From assembly GCA_965602675.1 (NCBI GenBank), contig CBFCZO010000001.1:1-64000 (forward strand): a stretch of 64,000 bases of DNA. The letters are read 5' to 3'. This document shows positions 33,618 through 42,211 of the stretch, one piece after another; position 1 is the stretch's first letter; each line of letters starts with the position of its first letter. The stretch comes from DATKUA01 sp965602675 (GTDB lineage Bacteria; Acidobacteriota; DATKUA01). The notes under the pieces were generated by a model, which was not told where the DNA came from, did not search any database, and saw only the letters and a program-made list of their open reading frames with translations. A program made the position numbers and the translations under genes.

Positions 33618-35153
33618 TTATTCAGCGGCCACCTCAGGTTCGTCCCGGCGGAACCAGCAGTATATGCCTCCGATCACGACTGCAATTAGAAGCACGATGT
33701 CAACGGCTGTGAAGACCCATTGCATGCCTTCGACGAAAGATTGTCCGATCTGGATAATACTATTGCTGGTGAGGTCGTTGACCACCCTGAGAACGATGAT
33801 CTGGAGGACTATTAGCGGTACGATCCAGCGCAAAATCATCAGCCATAGCTGGCCGAGACGGAATTGAGCACCGCCGCCGCGGGCTTCCTCGAGGCAGGAG
33901 GCCTTGTGCCAGCGCCAGGCTACGAAAATCGAGATCAGCAAGGCACCTATAGGCAGCATGTATTCGGTGGCGATCAGGTCGACGATGCTGAAAACGCCTT
34001 TCCCCAGGATGGTGAACGATTGCGCAGCGTTCTCATTAGAGAGCGCCGAAGGTATCGCAATCAGGAAAATGACTCCTCCCATCACCACCGCAGCCTTGCG
34101 CCGCGCCCAGCCGCGTTCGTCGACGAAGTAGGCGACGACCACCTCCAGCAGCGAGATCGAAGAGGTTAATGCGGCGATGAGCACCAGCAGGAAGAAGGTA
34201 AGGCCGAACATCTGGGCGAGCATTAAGTTTCCGCCGAACATTTCAATGAAAATCCTGGGGAAGGCAACGAATATCAGGCCTGTCCCCCCCCGCATGGATT
34301 CGCTGATGTCGGGAGTGATGGCGAAGAGTGCGGGAAAGATCGCCATTCCCGCCAGCAGGGCGATCGAGGTGTCGAGCCCCGCGACCTGCAGTGCGCTTTT
34401 CGGCAGGTTTTGCTTGCGGCTGAGGTAGCTGCCGTAGGTGATCATCGTCCCCATGCCGAGGCTGAGGCTGAAGAATGCCTGCCCCATCGCGGCCGACAGC
34501 GTCCCGGGACCGATCTTGTCGAAGTTGGGCACGAAGAGGAAGTTGAGCCCGGCGAGCGAGTTGGGCATCGTCAGGCCGCGCAGGATGACGACCACCAGGA
34601 GCAGCAATAGAATCGGCATCAGGATCTTGCTCCATCGCTCGATGCCGTCACCGACGCCTCTATAAATAATGAAGATTGTAGCGCCCATGAATAGCAGCAG
34701 GTAGCCGATCGAAAATGCTGGGTCCTGGGCGACGAACTTGAAATGGGCGTCGAGAGTTGCTTGATCGGTGAATGTAAAGAGTGTGCCGCTGATGCTGTCG
34801 ACGAGGTAGCCGATTATCCAGCCGCCGACTACCGCGTAGTAGCTGAGGATCAGGAAGCCGGCAAGCACTCCCATACCGCCGACCGCGAACCATGGCGAAC
34901 CGGGAGCGAGCTTGCGGAAGGCTCCGACGGCGTTGGTCTGGGTAGAGCGACCGATGGTGAACTCGGCCAGCATGATCGGCGCGCCGAGAATGAGGACGCA
35001 GCCGATGTAGAGGAGCACGAAGATGCCGCCGCCGTTATCGCCGGCTGTTGTGGGAAAACGCCAGATGTTGCCCAGCCCGATCGCAGATCCGGCAGCGGCC
35101 AGGATGAAGCCGATGCGCGAACCCCACTGCTCACGATTCCCCTGTTCTATCAA
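33618..35153 (-). CDS. NSS-family sodium-dependent symporter (second copy)
   Basis: This 511-residue neurotransmitter:sodium symporter (SLC6/LeuT fold) has 12 predicted membrane helices. TM1 carries the unwound Na+/substrate site GSAIGLGNIWRFP, and the family motif GAPIMLAEFTIGR follows. Its substrate is probably an amino acid. The start is TTG at 35153, chosen because AAGGAGG lies six to seven bases before it and the N-terminus WGSRIGFILAAAGSAIG matches the family. This start lies inside the 3' end of the 46-residue MetS-like gene, so translation of the small and large subunits is coupled. It is about 100 bases upstream of aroK on the same strand. Confidence 0.93.
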   Translation of the reverse strand: MIEQGNREQWGSRIGFILAAAGSAIGLGNIWRFPTTAGDNGGGIFVLLYIGCVLILGAPIMLAEFTIGRSTQTNAVGAFRKLAPGSPWFAVGGMGVLAGFLILSYYAVVGGWIIGYLVDSISGTLFTFTDQATLDAHFKFVAQDPAFSIGYLLLFMGATIFIIYRGVGDGIERWSKILMPILLLLLVVVILRGLTMPNSLAGLNFLFVPNFDKIGPGTLSAAMGQAFFSLSLGMGTMITYGSYLSRKQNLPKSALQVAGLDTSIALLAGMAIFPALFAITPDISESMRGGTGLIFVAFPRIFIEMFGGNLMLAQMFGLTFFLLVLIAALTSSISLLEVVVAYFVDERGWARRKAAVVMGGVIFLIAIPSALSNENAAQSFTILGKGVFSIVDLIATEYMLPIGALLISIFVAWRWHKASCLEEARGGGAQFRLGQLWLMILRWIVPLIVLQIIVLRVVNDLTSNSIIQIGQSFVEGMQWVFTAVDIVLLIAVVIGGIYCWFRRDEPEVAAE

Positions 35154-35271
35154 CTGCCCCCTCCTTACGTGCTCGGCGTTCCTGCCTCATGGCTATCACC
35201 AGCGCGACAATGAACCCGCCCCATATAACCACCATTGTCGCAGCCATCATCAGCATCGCATCCAGGTTCAT
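35131..35271 (-). CDS. MetS-like small subunit of NSS symporter
   Basis: This short gene encodes 46 residues with a single hydrophobic helix (about 7-28: MLMMAATMVVIWGGFIVALV, shown in part) and a basic tail (MRQERRARKEG). It matches the MetS family of NSS small subunits known from the Corynebacterium methionine/alanine importer MetPS. The ATG at 35271 is four bases after the stop of the upstream NSS gene, preceded by GAGGAG. Its end overlaps the next NSS gene by 23 bases. It should associate with one or both flanking 12-helix subunits in the inner membrane. Size, helix plus basic tail and tight linkage support the call. Confidence 0.82.
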   Translation of the reverse strand: MNLDAMLMMAATMVVIWGGFIVALVIAMRQERRARKEGAVDRTGES

Positions 35272-35275
35272 TGCT

Positions 35276-36826
35276 CTACTCCTCTTCAATGCCGGAGAGC
35301 ATCTCCCCCCGGACAGAGCGGCGTGCCAAGGGGCGGTTGACGATGATCAGGAAGATTATTGCCACCCCCCACTGGAAAAGGCAAGTCCCCGGATTGGCGA
35401 CCGCGAATGGATTCCACCAGTCTTCTCCAGCGGTTTGATAGAACCACCAGGCTATCAGCGCGAGGAACTCCAGCGGCAGTACCACCGCGATGAGCAGGTT
35501 GAACCAGCGGCCGAGCTTGATGCCGGGTCCGACGTTGATCAGCTCGCGGCGGAAGCGGTCCACACCGTATTTGATCGCTGTGATCGAGAGGAACAGGCCG
35601 CTGACCATCAGCCCCACGCCCCACACCCAGTCCTGGTTTTCGAAGAAGCCCATGTTGAGCGCCGAGGGGATTCCGAAGAGGAATCCGGCGGAGCCGACGA
35701 TCAGGATCGCCCGTTTGCGCGGCATGCCGGCGTCCATCAGGATGCGTGTCGCCAGCTCGACCATCGCTATCAGGCTTGAGACGGCTGCCATCGTCAGCGC
35801 AAGGAAGAAGATGACCATGAAAACGACACCGAACTCAGCCTGGATGGAGTTGAGCAGCGCCGGGATGAAGACGAATGTCAGGCCTGTGGAAGCCGGGTTG
35901 TAGTGTTCGTAAGGCGGCGCGGCCTGGATAACCCTAATCGTCTCTTCATACTGCTGCACCGCCGTCATATCCACGCCACCGGGCAGCGCTGCCGGTATTA
36001 ATGCGAAGGCGGTGGGGATGATAATCAACGCCGCCAGCAGCGAGGCGCTATAGTCGCCCATACCGATCACCAGGCTGTTGACTGTGACGTCCTCGCGTTT
36101 CTTCATGTAGACGGCGTAGGTGAGCAGCAGGCCCCAGCCGGCGCCCACCGACCAGGCGCTCTGAGTCAGCGCCTCCAGCCAGGTGCGGTAGTCGAGCAGT
36201 GTTTCCCAGTGGGGTGTGAATAGAAACTCCAGGCCCCTCTCCGCTCCCGGAAGGGTGAGCGCGCGCCAGAGCGAAATCAGCAGGATGATCAGCAGTGAGG
36301 GGATAATGATCTTGTTGGCCCGCTCGATGCCGCCTGCCACGCCGCGCCAGACGATCAGAGCGCCGATTCCGATTGCCAGCATGTGGAACAGCAGCGGTTC
36401 CCAGCTACTGCTGAACTGGACGAAGTAGTTGAGCCCCTGGTCTGCGGAAGTAACCTCGCCGAGAGCGCCGGAAATCGAGGCGAATAGATACTTCAGGCAC
36501 CAGCCGGTGACCACCGAGTAATAGAACATAATGGCTGTGGAGCAGAGCGCCACAAACCCTCCCAGCCAAGCGAACTTCTCACCGATCAGCGTCCCGACGG
36601 CACCGATGCAACCTTTGCGCGTACCCCTTCCGAGGCCGAATTCCAGCAGCAGCAGCGGGATCGACCAGAGGAAAAGGAACAGCAGCCAGGGAATGATGAA
36701 AGCCCCCCCCCCAACCTTGGCGATGATGCGCGGGAAGCGCCAGATGTTACCGGTGCCGACGGCCATGCCGAGAGCGGCAAGGATAAGGGCCCAACGGGAT
36801 GAAAAGAGTTCCCTCTTCTGTGTCAC
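35276..36826 (-). CDS. NSS-family sodium-dependent symporter (first copy)
   Basis: The 516-residue product is a second NSS transporter, clearly related to but divergent from the one downstream. The TM1 site reads ALGMAVGTGNIWRFP and is followed by a glycine-rich segment and LLLLEFGLGRGTRKG. Twelve helices are predicted and an amino-acid-type substrate is likely. The start is a GTG at 36826 with GGTGTAGG upstream. It is the first gene of the large-small-large set (NSS, MetS-like, NSS). Two large subunits around one small subunit suggest either two transporters sharing a subunit or duplication followed by specialisation. Confidence 0.92.
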   Translation of the reverse strand: MTQKRELFSSRWALILAALGMAVGTGNIWRFPRIIAKVGGGAFIIPWLLFLFLWSIPLLLLEFGLGRGTRKGCIGAVGTLIGEKFAWLGGFVALCSTAIMFYYSVVTGWCLKYLFASISGALGEVTSADQGLNYFVQFSSSWEPLLFHMLAIGIGALIVWRGVAGGIERANKIIIPSLLIILLISLWRALTLPGAERGLEFLFTPHWETLLDYRTWLEALTQSAWSVGAGWGLLLTYAVYMKKREDVTVNSLVIGMGDYSASLLAALIIIPTAFALIPAALPGGVDMTAVQQYEETIRVIQAAPPYEHYNPASTGLTFVFIPALLNSIQAEFGVVFMVIFFLALTMAAVSSLIAMVELATRILMDAGMPRKRAILIVGSAGFLFGIPSALNMGFFENQDWVWGVGLMVSGLFLSITAIKYGVDRFRRELINVGPGIKLGRWFNLLIAVVLPLEFLALIAWWFYQTAGEDWWNPFAVANPGTCLFQWGVAIIFLIIVNRPLARRSVRGEMLSGIEEE

Positions 36827-36944
36827 GCCTACACCCGTTATCTGTTTATTGTTTTAGAGTTTGTGCCCCCGGATCGCGCACAGACTAACATGGCGCCTGA
36901 TGGCAGTCAACGAATGAGCGAGGGCATTCGACCGCCGAGAGGGC

Positions 36945-37661
36945 CTATTTCAGTCGGCGGGAGGAGATTTGTTCTTTCTGGCGTTGGTTGACGTAGCGGA
37001 AAATTCGCGAGCGGTCGTGCGATGTGACTTCGTCGAGTTCGATACCGACAGTCGTTCCGCTGATCCGACGGATTATCCCGCTGCAAATAATCCAGGAGCC
37101 GTCGGGCATCTCGATCTCAACCGATTTCAATTTCTGACCGATGCCTAAGTATCTGGACGTGCTGCTGCTGACCGCGACTCCTGCCCCGGAGATGTCTCTT
37201 ACGTCGGTGTCGATGGAATGGCTCTGGCCGAGATCGATGATAATTCGCATTGGGCGGCTTCTCGCCGGGGCGACGCGGAAGAAGTCCCGCTTGTTGCTGT
37301 GGCGGATGACCTGCGGCATTTCGAATTTCAGCGCGTCGAAGCCCTCTAGTTTTTCCTCACCGAGGAATCGGCATTCCATCGAGTATGGGATGGCGCGCTC
37401 CTGAAAGCCCAGTTTGATAAGTTTCCCCGGCTTAATCAGCTTGTTGCCGAAAGTTGGCATTATGATGTCGATGAAAAAGTGTTCTTCCTCCGAAAAGAGA
37501 AAGATACTGGTGAATAGCTCCTTTTCGATGAACAGCTCACAGTTGTAACGCTTTGAGCAAAGTTCGGCGATCTTCTCGCGCACGGCACCGGCTCCCTCGA
37601 TGTCGATTTTAACCTCGTCGGCCGCCTGTCGGCGCCGTCTCCACCAGTCCAGAATGCTCAT
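36945..37661 (-). CDS. PilZ-domain protein, YcgR-like
   Basis: The 238-residue cytoplasmic protein has an N-terminal beta-barrel-like domain (about 20-115) of the YcgR type and a C-terminal PilZ domain. The c-di-GMP-binding residues are visible: a basic RxxxR-like patch in RHSNKRDFFRV and, about 30 residues later, DVRDISGAGVAV (D/NxSxxG). YcgR proteins slow flagellar motors when bound to c-di-GMP; other PilZ proteins control surface polysaccharide or motility. No flagellar genes are present, so the target is unknown, although a polysaccharide polymerase-like gene lies divergently upstream. A good promoter (37705-37734) sits about 45 bases before the start. Confidence 0.88.
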   Translation of the reverse strand: MSILDWWRRRRQAADEVKIDIEGAGAVREKIAELCSKRYNCELFIEKELFTSIFLFSEEEHFFIDIIMPTFGNKLIKPGKLIKLGFQERAIPYSMECRFLGEEKLEGFDALKFEMPQVIRHSNKRDFFRVAPARSRPMRIIIDLGQSHSIDTDVRDISGAGVAVSSSTSRYLGIGQKLKSVEIEMPDGSWIICSGIIRRISGTTVGIELDEVTSHDRSRIFRYVNQRQKEQISSRRLK

Positions 37662-37704
37662 AATCGCGATTATTGCTTTGCTCAGAGGATTTAGTTCCTG
37701 ACTG

Positions 37705-37734
37705 ATTTTAACAGAGGAGAGTTCGATGCGGCAA
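37705..37734 (-). promoter_or_regulatory. Candidate promoter for PilZ gene
   Basis: On the minus strand TTGCCG (37734-37729) and TAAAAT (37710-37705) are separated by 18 bases, giving a short leader to the ATG at 37661. Confidence 0.45.
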
Positions 37735-37799
37735 CGGCTCCCGCCTCAACCAATGGGCACTTGCCGGGCGCTCCGGCCCGGTGCTAACATCGGCCCGCC

Positions 37800-39032
37800 A
37801 TGCCGGGAGTGAACATCGCCAGCCAAGCAGGCCCCAGTTCGATGTGGGCTGAGGGCGGCCTGTACGAAAAGGCACTGCTCGGCGCAGTGTTTCTTCTGGC
37901 CTTTTCCCTGCCGGTTTCCATCAGTGGCGCACAGATCGCCGGTGCGGCAGCCCTGCTGCTGTGGGTCGGAAAAATTCTGCGTCGTGGTATATTGGTCAGA
38001 TGGCCATCCTTCCTGTTTCCATTGGCTTTATTCATAACATTTTCATTGACAGCGGTCGTCTTTTCAGCAAATCCGCTACAGAGCCTCTTCAGCGCCAAAA
38101 GCCTTTTGGTCCTACTCGTGATACCGCTCGTTCTAACCGTCGTCGACCAACCGCAGAGGGCTCGCGCGGTTCTGGCCGCGTTCGCGACCGGGGGGATTTT
38201 CACCGCCGCGTGGGGCTTGGTGCAGGTTGTGCTCGGCACGGGCGGAGGCGATGCAGGTCGCCGGCTCACAGGTTTCCTCGGGCATTATATGACCGCGGGC
38301 GGCGCGCTGATGATCGTGATAATTGCGCTTGTTGCAGTTTTCTTGGCGGCGCAGTCACGCAATGAGAAGCTGGCGGCCGTGGCGGTGGTGATACTTCCAT
38401 TCGTAGCGCTGGGGCTGACCCAGAGCCGAAACGCCTACGTCGGGCTAGCGGTTGGTTGCGTCGTCGTGCTGTTCCTTTGGAGGCCGGGGGTGGTCGCCCT
38501 GCTGCCGTTCGTTTTGAGCCTGGCCGTGCTGCTCTCACCGCCGATGGTCAGGGAGAGGATTTTCAGCATTGCCGATCTCGAAGACGCCTCCATCCACAAC
38601 CGATTGGAGATGTTCGACCGGGGGCTGGCGATTGTGGCTGATTACCCTGTATTCGGAGCCGGGCTGCGGCAGGTCGAGACACTCTATCCGAGTTACAAGA
38701 AATCGGTTTCCTCTACTGATGTGTCCCACCTGCACAACAATATCTTGCAGATAGCCGCCGAGCGAGGCGTACCCGCCGCCGTTGTGTGGCTCTGGTTCAT
38801 GGCTGCCGCTTTCTTTTCGACCGCAAAGCTGGCTCGGGCACCCGATATTGCGCCGTGGTCGAGAATTGCGGCGATGACAGCCTGTGGCACGGTTGCCGCT
38901 CTATTTACCGCAGGAATGTTCGAGTACAATTTCGGCGACACGGAGGTGCTGATATTATTCTTTTTCGTGCTCACGATCCCCTTCGGGATTTCTAACGGCT
39001 CACGCGCGGTCAATAAAGCAAATGAAGATTAG
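37800..39032 (+). CDS. O-antigen ligase/polymerase-like membrane protein (Wzy/WaaL superfamily)
   Basis: This 410-residue polytopic membrane protein has about 10-12 helices. A large periplasmic loop (about residues 250-315) contains the Wzy_C-type motif: HNRLEMFDRGLAIVADYPVFGAGL and VSHLHNNILQIAAERG (shown in parts: NRLEMFDRGL, HLHNNILQ). This matches O-antigen ligases, where the loop His and Arg are catalytic. It could ligate or polymerise a surface polysaccharide on the outer face of the inner membrane. Ribosome binding sites are weak at both possible starts (37800 and the ATG at 37842). The next gene, a glycosyltransferase, overlaps its end by 11 bases, supporting a polysaccharide role. 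Confidence 0.85.
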   Translation: MPGVNIASQAGPSSMWAEGGLYEKALLGAVFLLAFSLPVSISGAQIAGAAALLLWVGKILRRGILVRWPSFLFPLALFITFSLTAVVFSANPLQSLFSAKSLLVLLVIPLVLTVVDQPQRARAVLAAFATGGIFTAAWGLVQVVLGTGGGDAGRRLTGFLGHYMTAGGALMIVIIALVAVFLAAQSRNEKLAAVAVVILPFVALGLTQSRNAYVGLAVGCVVVLFLWRPGVVALLPFVLSLAVLLSPPMVRERIFSIADLEDASIHNRLEMFDRGLAIVADYPVFGAGLRQVETLYPSYKKSVSSTDVSHLHNNILQIAAERGVPAAVVWLWFMAAAFFSTAKLARAPDIAPWSRIAAMTACGTVAALFTAGMFEYNFGDTEVLILFFFVLTIPFGISNGSRAVNKANED

Positions 39033-39852
39033 CGGTTTTACCTTCGTGCGCAACGGCGTGCTGCTCGATTATCCTTTCGAGGAATCAATCCACTCGCTGC
39101 TCCCGCTGGTGGACGAGTTGGTCGTCAACGTACCCGAAAGCGACGACGACACATTGGCGCGGGTCCGCGCGATAGGCGATCGCAAACTGCAGATTTTTAA
39201 AAGCGACTGGGACGACCGGCTGCGCGAGGGCGGTCTTATCCTCTCGCTGCAGACCAACCGAGCCCTGGAACGCTGTGACGGCGATTTCGCATTTTATCTG
39301 CAGGCGGATGAGATTATTCACGAGGATGATTATCCGGTTGTTCGTGCTGCAATGCGTTTCTACGCTGACCGCGAGGAGATTGATGGGCTTTCCTTCCGTT
39401 TCGTCCATTTCGAGGGTAGCTACAAAACCGTCAATCCATTCCGCTACCGCCGGCAGGTTCGTGTGATCCGCAATAACGAGAAGATCATGTCGGCGGGCGA
39501 TGCCTGCGGATTCGAGCGGATCGACGGACGGAAGCTGCGTAGTGAGAATATCAAGGCTCGCGTATTCCACTACGGCTGGGCTCGCCCTCCCGAAAGAATT
39601 CATCTCAAGAATCGCGAGCTCGAGAAGCTCTATCACGACGACGACTACATCGAACGCAAATACGCAGGAAAAGAAAAACAAGACTTCCGCAACCTGGCGG
39701 TGTGCGTGCCCTTCCGCGGTTCCCACCCCGCGGTCATACGGGAGCGTATCGAGAAAGCCGACTGGCAGCTCAAATCACCCAGCCGCCTTCCCCTCGCCCT
39801 GCGCCCGCGCGCCTGGCGGATGCTGCTGAAGAAGTGGGGAATCTGGCGTTAG
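39022..39852 (+). CDS. Glycosyltransferase-like protein (GT2/GT-A type)
   Basis: The 276-residue cytoplasmic protein has the order expected of GT-A enzymes: FTFVRNG at the start, VDELVVNVPESDDDTL (UDP-binding-like strand with DDDT), and FYLQADEIIHEDD in place of a DxD motif. Similar short proteins are annotated as family 2 glycosyltransferases in polysaccharide loci. A C-terminal region of about 90 residues (WARPPERIHLKNRELEKL) is common in this subgroup. It overlaps the O-antigen-ligase-like gene by 11 bases and belongs to the same operon. The donor and acceptor are unknown; the altered DxD (QADE) deserves care when assigning activity. Confidence 0.75.
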   Translation: MKISGFTFVRNGVLLDYPFEESIHSLLPLVDELVVNVPESDDDTLARVRAIGDRKLQIFKSDWDDRLREGGLILSLQTNRALERCDGDFAFYLQADEIIHEDDYPVVRAAMRFYADREEIDGLSFRFVHFEGSYKTVNPFRYRRQVRVIRNNEKIMSAGDACGFERIDGRKLRSENIKARVFHYGWARPPERIHLKNRELEKLYHDDDYIERKYAGKEKQDFRNLAVCVPFRGSHPAVIRERIEKADWQLKSPSRLPLALRPRAWRMLLKKWGIWR

Positions 39853-39954
39853 CTTCGATGGTAATTCAACCCGCCCGGAGGAGACTCGCTCAAGATCTTC
39901 AAGTGGTTCATAGAAGCTGGAGAATAATCCATCTGGCTAACAACCCCCTATTTA

Positions 39955-39963
39955 TGTTATAAT
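39955..39963 (+). promoter_or_regulatory. Extended -10 promoter for DUF4339 gene
   Basis: TGTTATAAT is a perfect TATAAT preceded by TGn (extended -10). No good -35 is needed for this promoter class and none is seen. The start codon at 40020 is about 57 bases downstream. Confidence 0.42.
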
Positions 39964-40019
39964 TAGCGCATATCAACCGGATGATTTTGCCTGAATTCCA
40001 ATAGCAAGGGGGTAGCGAA

Positions 40020-41402
40020 GTGGTAGCAGCTTCTTCATCCGAACAGCGATACAGGCTGCGCGTGGGCGAACGTATTTATGAGGATCTCAGCGTCGCCGTA
40101 GTCATCAAAAACATTCGCGGCGGCAAGCTCAAGCCGGAGCACCAGATCGCACGCGCGGGTACCGAAAACTGGATGGAGCTCGGCAAGGTGCCGCAGCTCG
40201 AAAAATACTTCGCAGGGGCTGCAACTGCGCAAACGGCCCCATTGGAGCCGGTTCCGACGCCACAACCAAAGCCCCGCTATTTCGAGGTTCTTCGGGGTAA
40301 GGAAATCAGTGGTCCGCACACCCGCGCACAGGTGGCCGAGCAGATACGCCGCGGCGAGTTGACCGAGACGGACAGGCTGAGACCGCAGGGCACTGAATAC
40401 TGGCAAATGGCGGGGGACATGGATGAGCTCCGCCGTAACTTCGATAATCGCCGTAACCTTGTGAGGGAGAAGGGCTTTCTACCGGGTGGCGGAGACACCG
40501 GCACGGCGTTCTATAAAGACCTTGGCGCGCCGTTTATCTATTACGGCAACCTGCGCTTCCTGTTCAATCTCATCGCCATACTGCTCTTCTTCGGTATCGC
40601 CTATTTCGTTCAGATTCCGATAGTGGCCGGGCCGCTGTTGATCCTCACATCGTTCTATGTTTATTCGTATTACTTCCGCGTGGTGGGCAGCACCTCCACG
40701 GGCGGCAAGACATTCCCGGAGTTCAGCGATATCACCGACCTCAGCGGGGGGCTATTGCGCCCGGCCGTGCAGTTTTTCCTCACAACACTCGTCTCCACCC
40801 TGCCACTGGTGATTTATCTGGTTATGTTTAAGCTCGGGCCGTTCGATTTTTATTTCAAACTGCCTTACATCCAGGTGATTTACTCCATACCCTGGGCGAT
40901 TTTGTTTATGCCGGCGCCCGCGGGCTATGAGGTAATCCCGCTGAATATGCCCACGCCCACCGGCGAGGAAATAACCATCATGGAGCGGGTCGTGCCCACC
41001 GGTATGGCCGGACTTGGCAGCGATCCGCTCATCTGGGTCTTCCTGCTGCTGTGGTTCCTTTACGTGCCGATCGCGCTGATGCGCCAGGCGGCATACGGCG
41101 AGTTTATGCCCACGTTCAACCTGCCGGCGGTCTTCATTTCGATCGCCCGCGCTTTCGGACCATACATGGCGCTGCTCGCATTCATGCTCGTTATCGACCT
41201 GCTGGCAGGCTCCCTGCTGTTTTTGCTCGTTTTCATCGTCGGCCTCTCAACGCTCGGGCCAGCCGGAGCGGGGGCTATGACCGTGCTCGGCTTGCCATTC
41301 CAGATCGCGCTGCAAGCAATAAGCATCTGCGCCACATTTCTCAAGATGTACTTTATCGGCCGCTTCGTCTTACAGTACAGCGACAAGATGGGCTGGCACT
41401 GA
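40020..41402 (+). CDS. Membrane protein with two N-terminal DUF4339 (GYF_2) domains
   Basis: This 460-residue protein has two DUF4339-type repeats at about residues 10-62 and 85-140 (YRLRVGERIYEDLSVAVV with ARAGTENWMELGKVP; FEVLRGKEISGPHTRAQV with RPQGTEYWQMAGD). The remainder is a membrane region of about 6-7 helices with a Pro/Met-rich extracytoplasmic loop. DUF4339 modules resemble GYF domains and are thought to bind proline-rich or other peptides. They sit on the cytoplasmic side here. The membrane part looks like the DUF4013/Yip1-like class of small channel-like domains, which is a weak resemblance. The start is GTG at 40020 with AAGGGGG seven bases upstream. Single-gene unit between two promoters. 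Function unknown. Confidence 0.7.
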   Translation: MVAASSSEQRYRLRVGERIYEDLSVAVVIKNIRGGKLKPEHQIARAGTENWMELGKVPQLEKYFAGAATAQTAPLEPVPTPQPKPRYFEVLRGKEISGPHTRAQVAEQIRRGELTETDRLRPQGTEYWQMAGDMDELRRNFDNRRNLVREKGFLPGGGDTGTAFYKDLGAPFIYYGNLRFLFNLIAILLFFGIAYFVQIPIVAGPLLILTSFYVYSYYFRVVGSTSTGGKTFPEFSDITDLSGGLLRPAVQFFLTTLVSTLPLVIYLVMFKLGPFDFYFKLPYIQVIYSIPWAILFMPAPAGYEVIPLNMPTPTGEEITIMERVVPTGMAGLGSDPLIWVFLLLWFLYVPIALMRQAAYGEFMPTFNLPAVFISIARAFGPYMALLAFMLVIDLLAGSLLFLLVFIVGLSTLGPAGAGAMTVLGLPFQIALQAISICATFLKMYFIGRFVLQYSDKMGWH

Positions 41403-41488
41403 GTCGAAATCAAGCTGGTTGAACATCCATTTCATGATCCGTTGTAATATCCTTGCTATATGAGTATATGGAGGTGAATCTATCTGCA

Positions 41489-41518
41489 TTGACTTTCTCT
41501 GCTCACCTGTGGTAAAAT
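41489..41518 (+). promoter_or_regulatory. Promoter for SPOR-lnt-prfB group
   Basis: TTGACT (41489-41494) and TAAAAT (41513-41518) have an 18-base spacer in a 187-base gap, about 70 bases before the SPOR gene. It probably drives the SPOR gene, lnt and prfB, which are tightly packed. Confidence 0.55.
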
Positions 41519-41589
41519 GCTCTATCTACAAGGGTTGTAAACGACAGGCGGTGACGCGACAACCGCCGGAAAATAGAGGTTAAGAGGCT

Positions 41590-42210
41590 ATGGCGGGACG
41601 ATTCGAGGTTGACGATCAGTCGGTGGTGGAGTTCCAGCTGGGCAACAAGCAGCTGCTTCTTTTGTTTGTCGGCCTGCTGGTGATCTGCGCCATATTCTTC
41701 TTCATCGGCCTGCGGGTCGGCGAAGACACCGCGCGCACCAAGGCGGCTCTCGTGATTGACGAGAACCTTGGGGAAACCGGCACCGGCGGCGAGCCGAATC
41801 CCGCGAGCGAGACGCCCAGGCAAGCCAACGCCCTTGAATTGAAGGCGAAATCGACGAGCAAGCCCGAGTCGAAAGTAACTAAGCCCAAACCTGCGCGCTC
41901 CGAGTCGAAGCCGGCGCGGCAACCGGCAACGGAGACGGCGAAGGCGGTTTCTCAGCCCACCACAACCACTGCCGGTGGTGGCTACTATCTGCAGGTGGCT
42001 TCACCGACCGACGAGTCGAGCGCCAAGAAGCTGCAGCAAGAGTTGGCCGGTAAGTACAATGACCACCAAACGATCGTCCAGCCTGTTACGGTGAAGGGTC
42101 GCCAGCATTTCCGGGTCCGCATCGGCCCCTTCTCATCGAGCGAAAACGCACTTGCGTTCAAGCGCAGCATTGCGCCTAGATTCAAGGACGCGATAGTAGC
42201 CAAGATTTGA
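41590..42210 (+). CDS. SPOR-domain membrane protein
   Basis: The 206-residue bitopic protein has a cytoplasmic tail with acidic and polar residues, a transmembrane helix at about 21-42 (LLLLFVGLLVICAIFFFIGL in part), a ~80-residue Lys/Pro/Thr/Glu-rich linker, and a C-terminal SPOR domain (about 131-206). SPOR features include GYYLQVASPTDESSAKKL and FRVRIGPFSSSENALAF, with the conserved RVRIGPF core. SPOR domains bind denuded glycan strands at division sites, so this is a likely septal or cell-wall protein. The start has AGAGG about five bases upstream. lnt follows after one base, and the shared promoter points to envelope biogenesis. Confidence 0.9.
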   Translation: MAGRFEVDDQSVVEFQLGNKQLLLLFVGLLVICAIFFFIGLRVGEDTARTKAALVIDENLGETGTGGEPNPASETPRQANALELKAKSTSKPESKVTKPKPARSESKPARQPATETAKAVSQPTTTTAGGGYYLQVASPTDESSAKKLQQELAGKYNDHQTIVQPVTVKGRQHFRVRIGPFSSSENALAFKRSIAPRFKDAIVAKI

Positions 42211-42211
42211 C

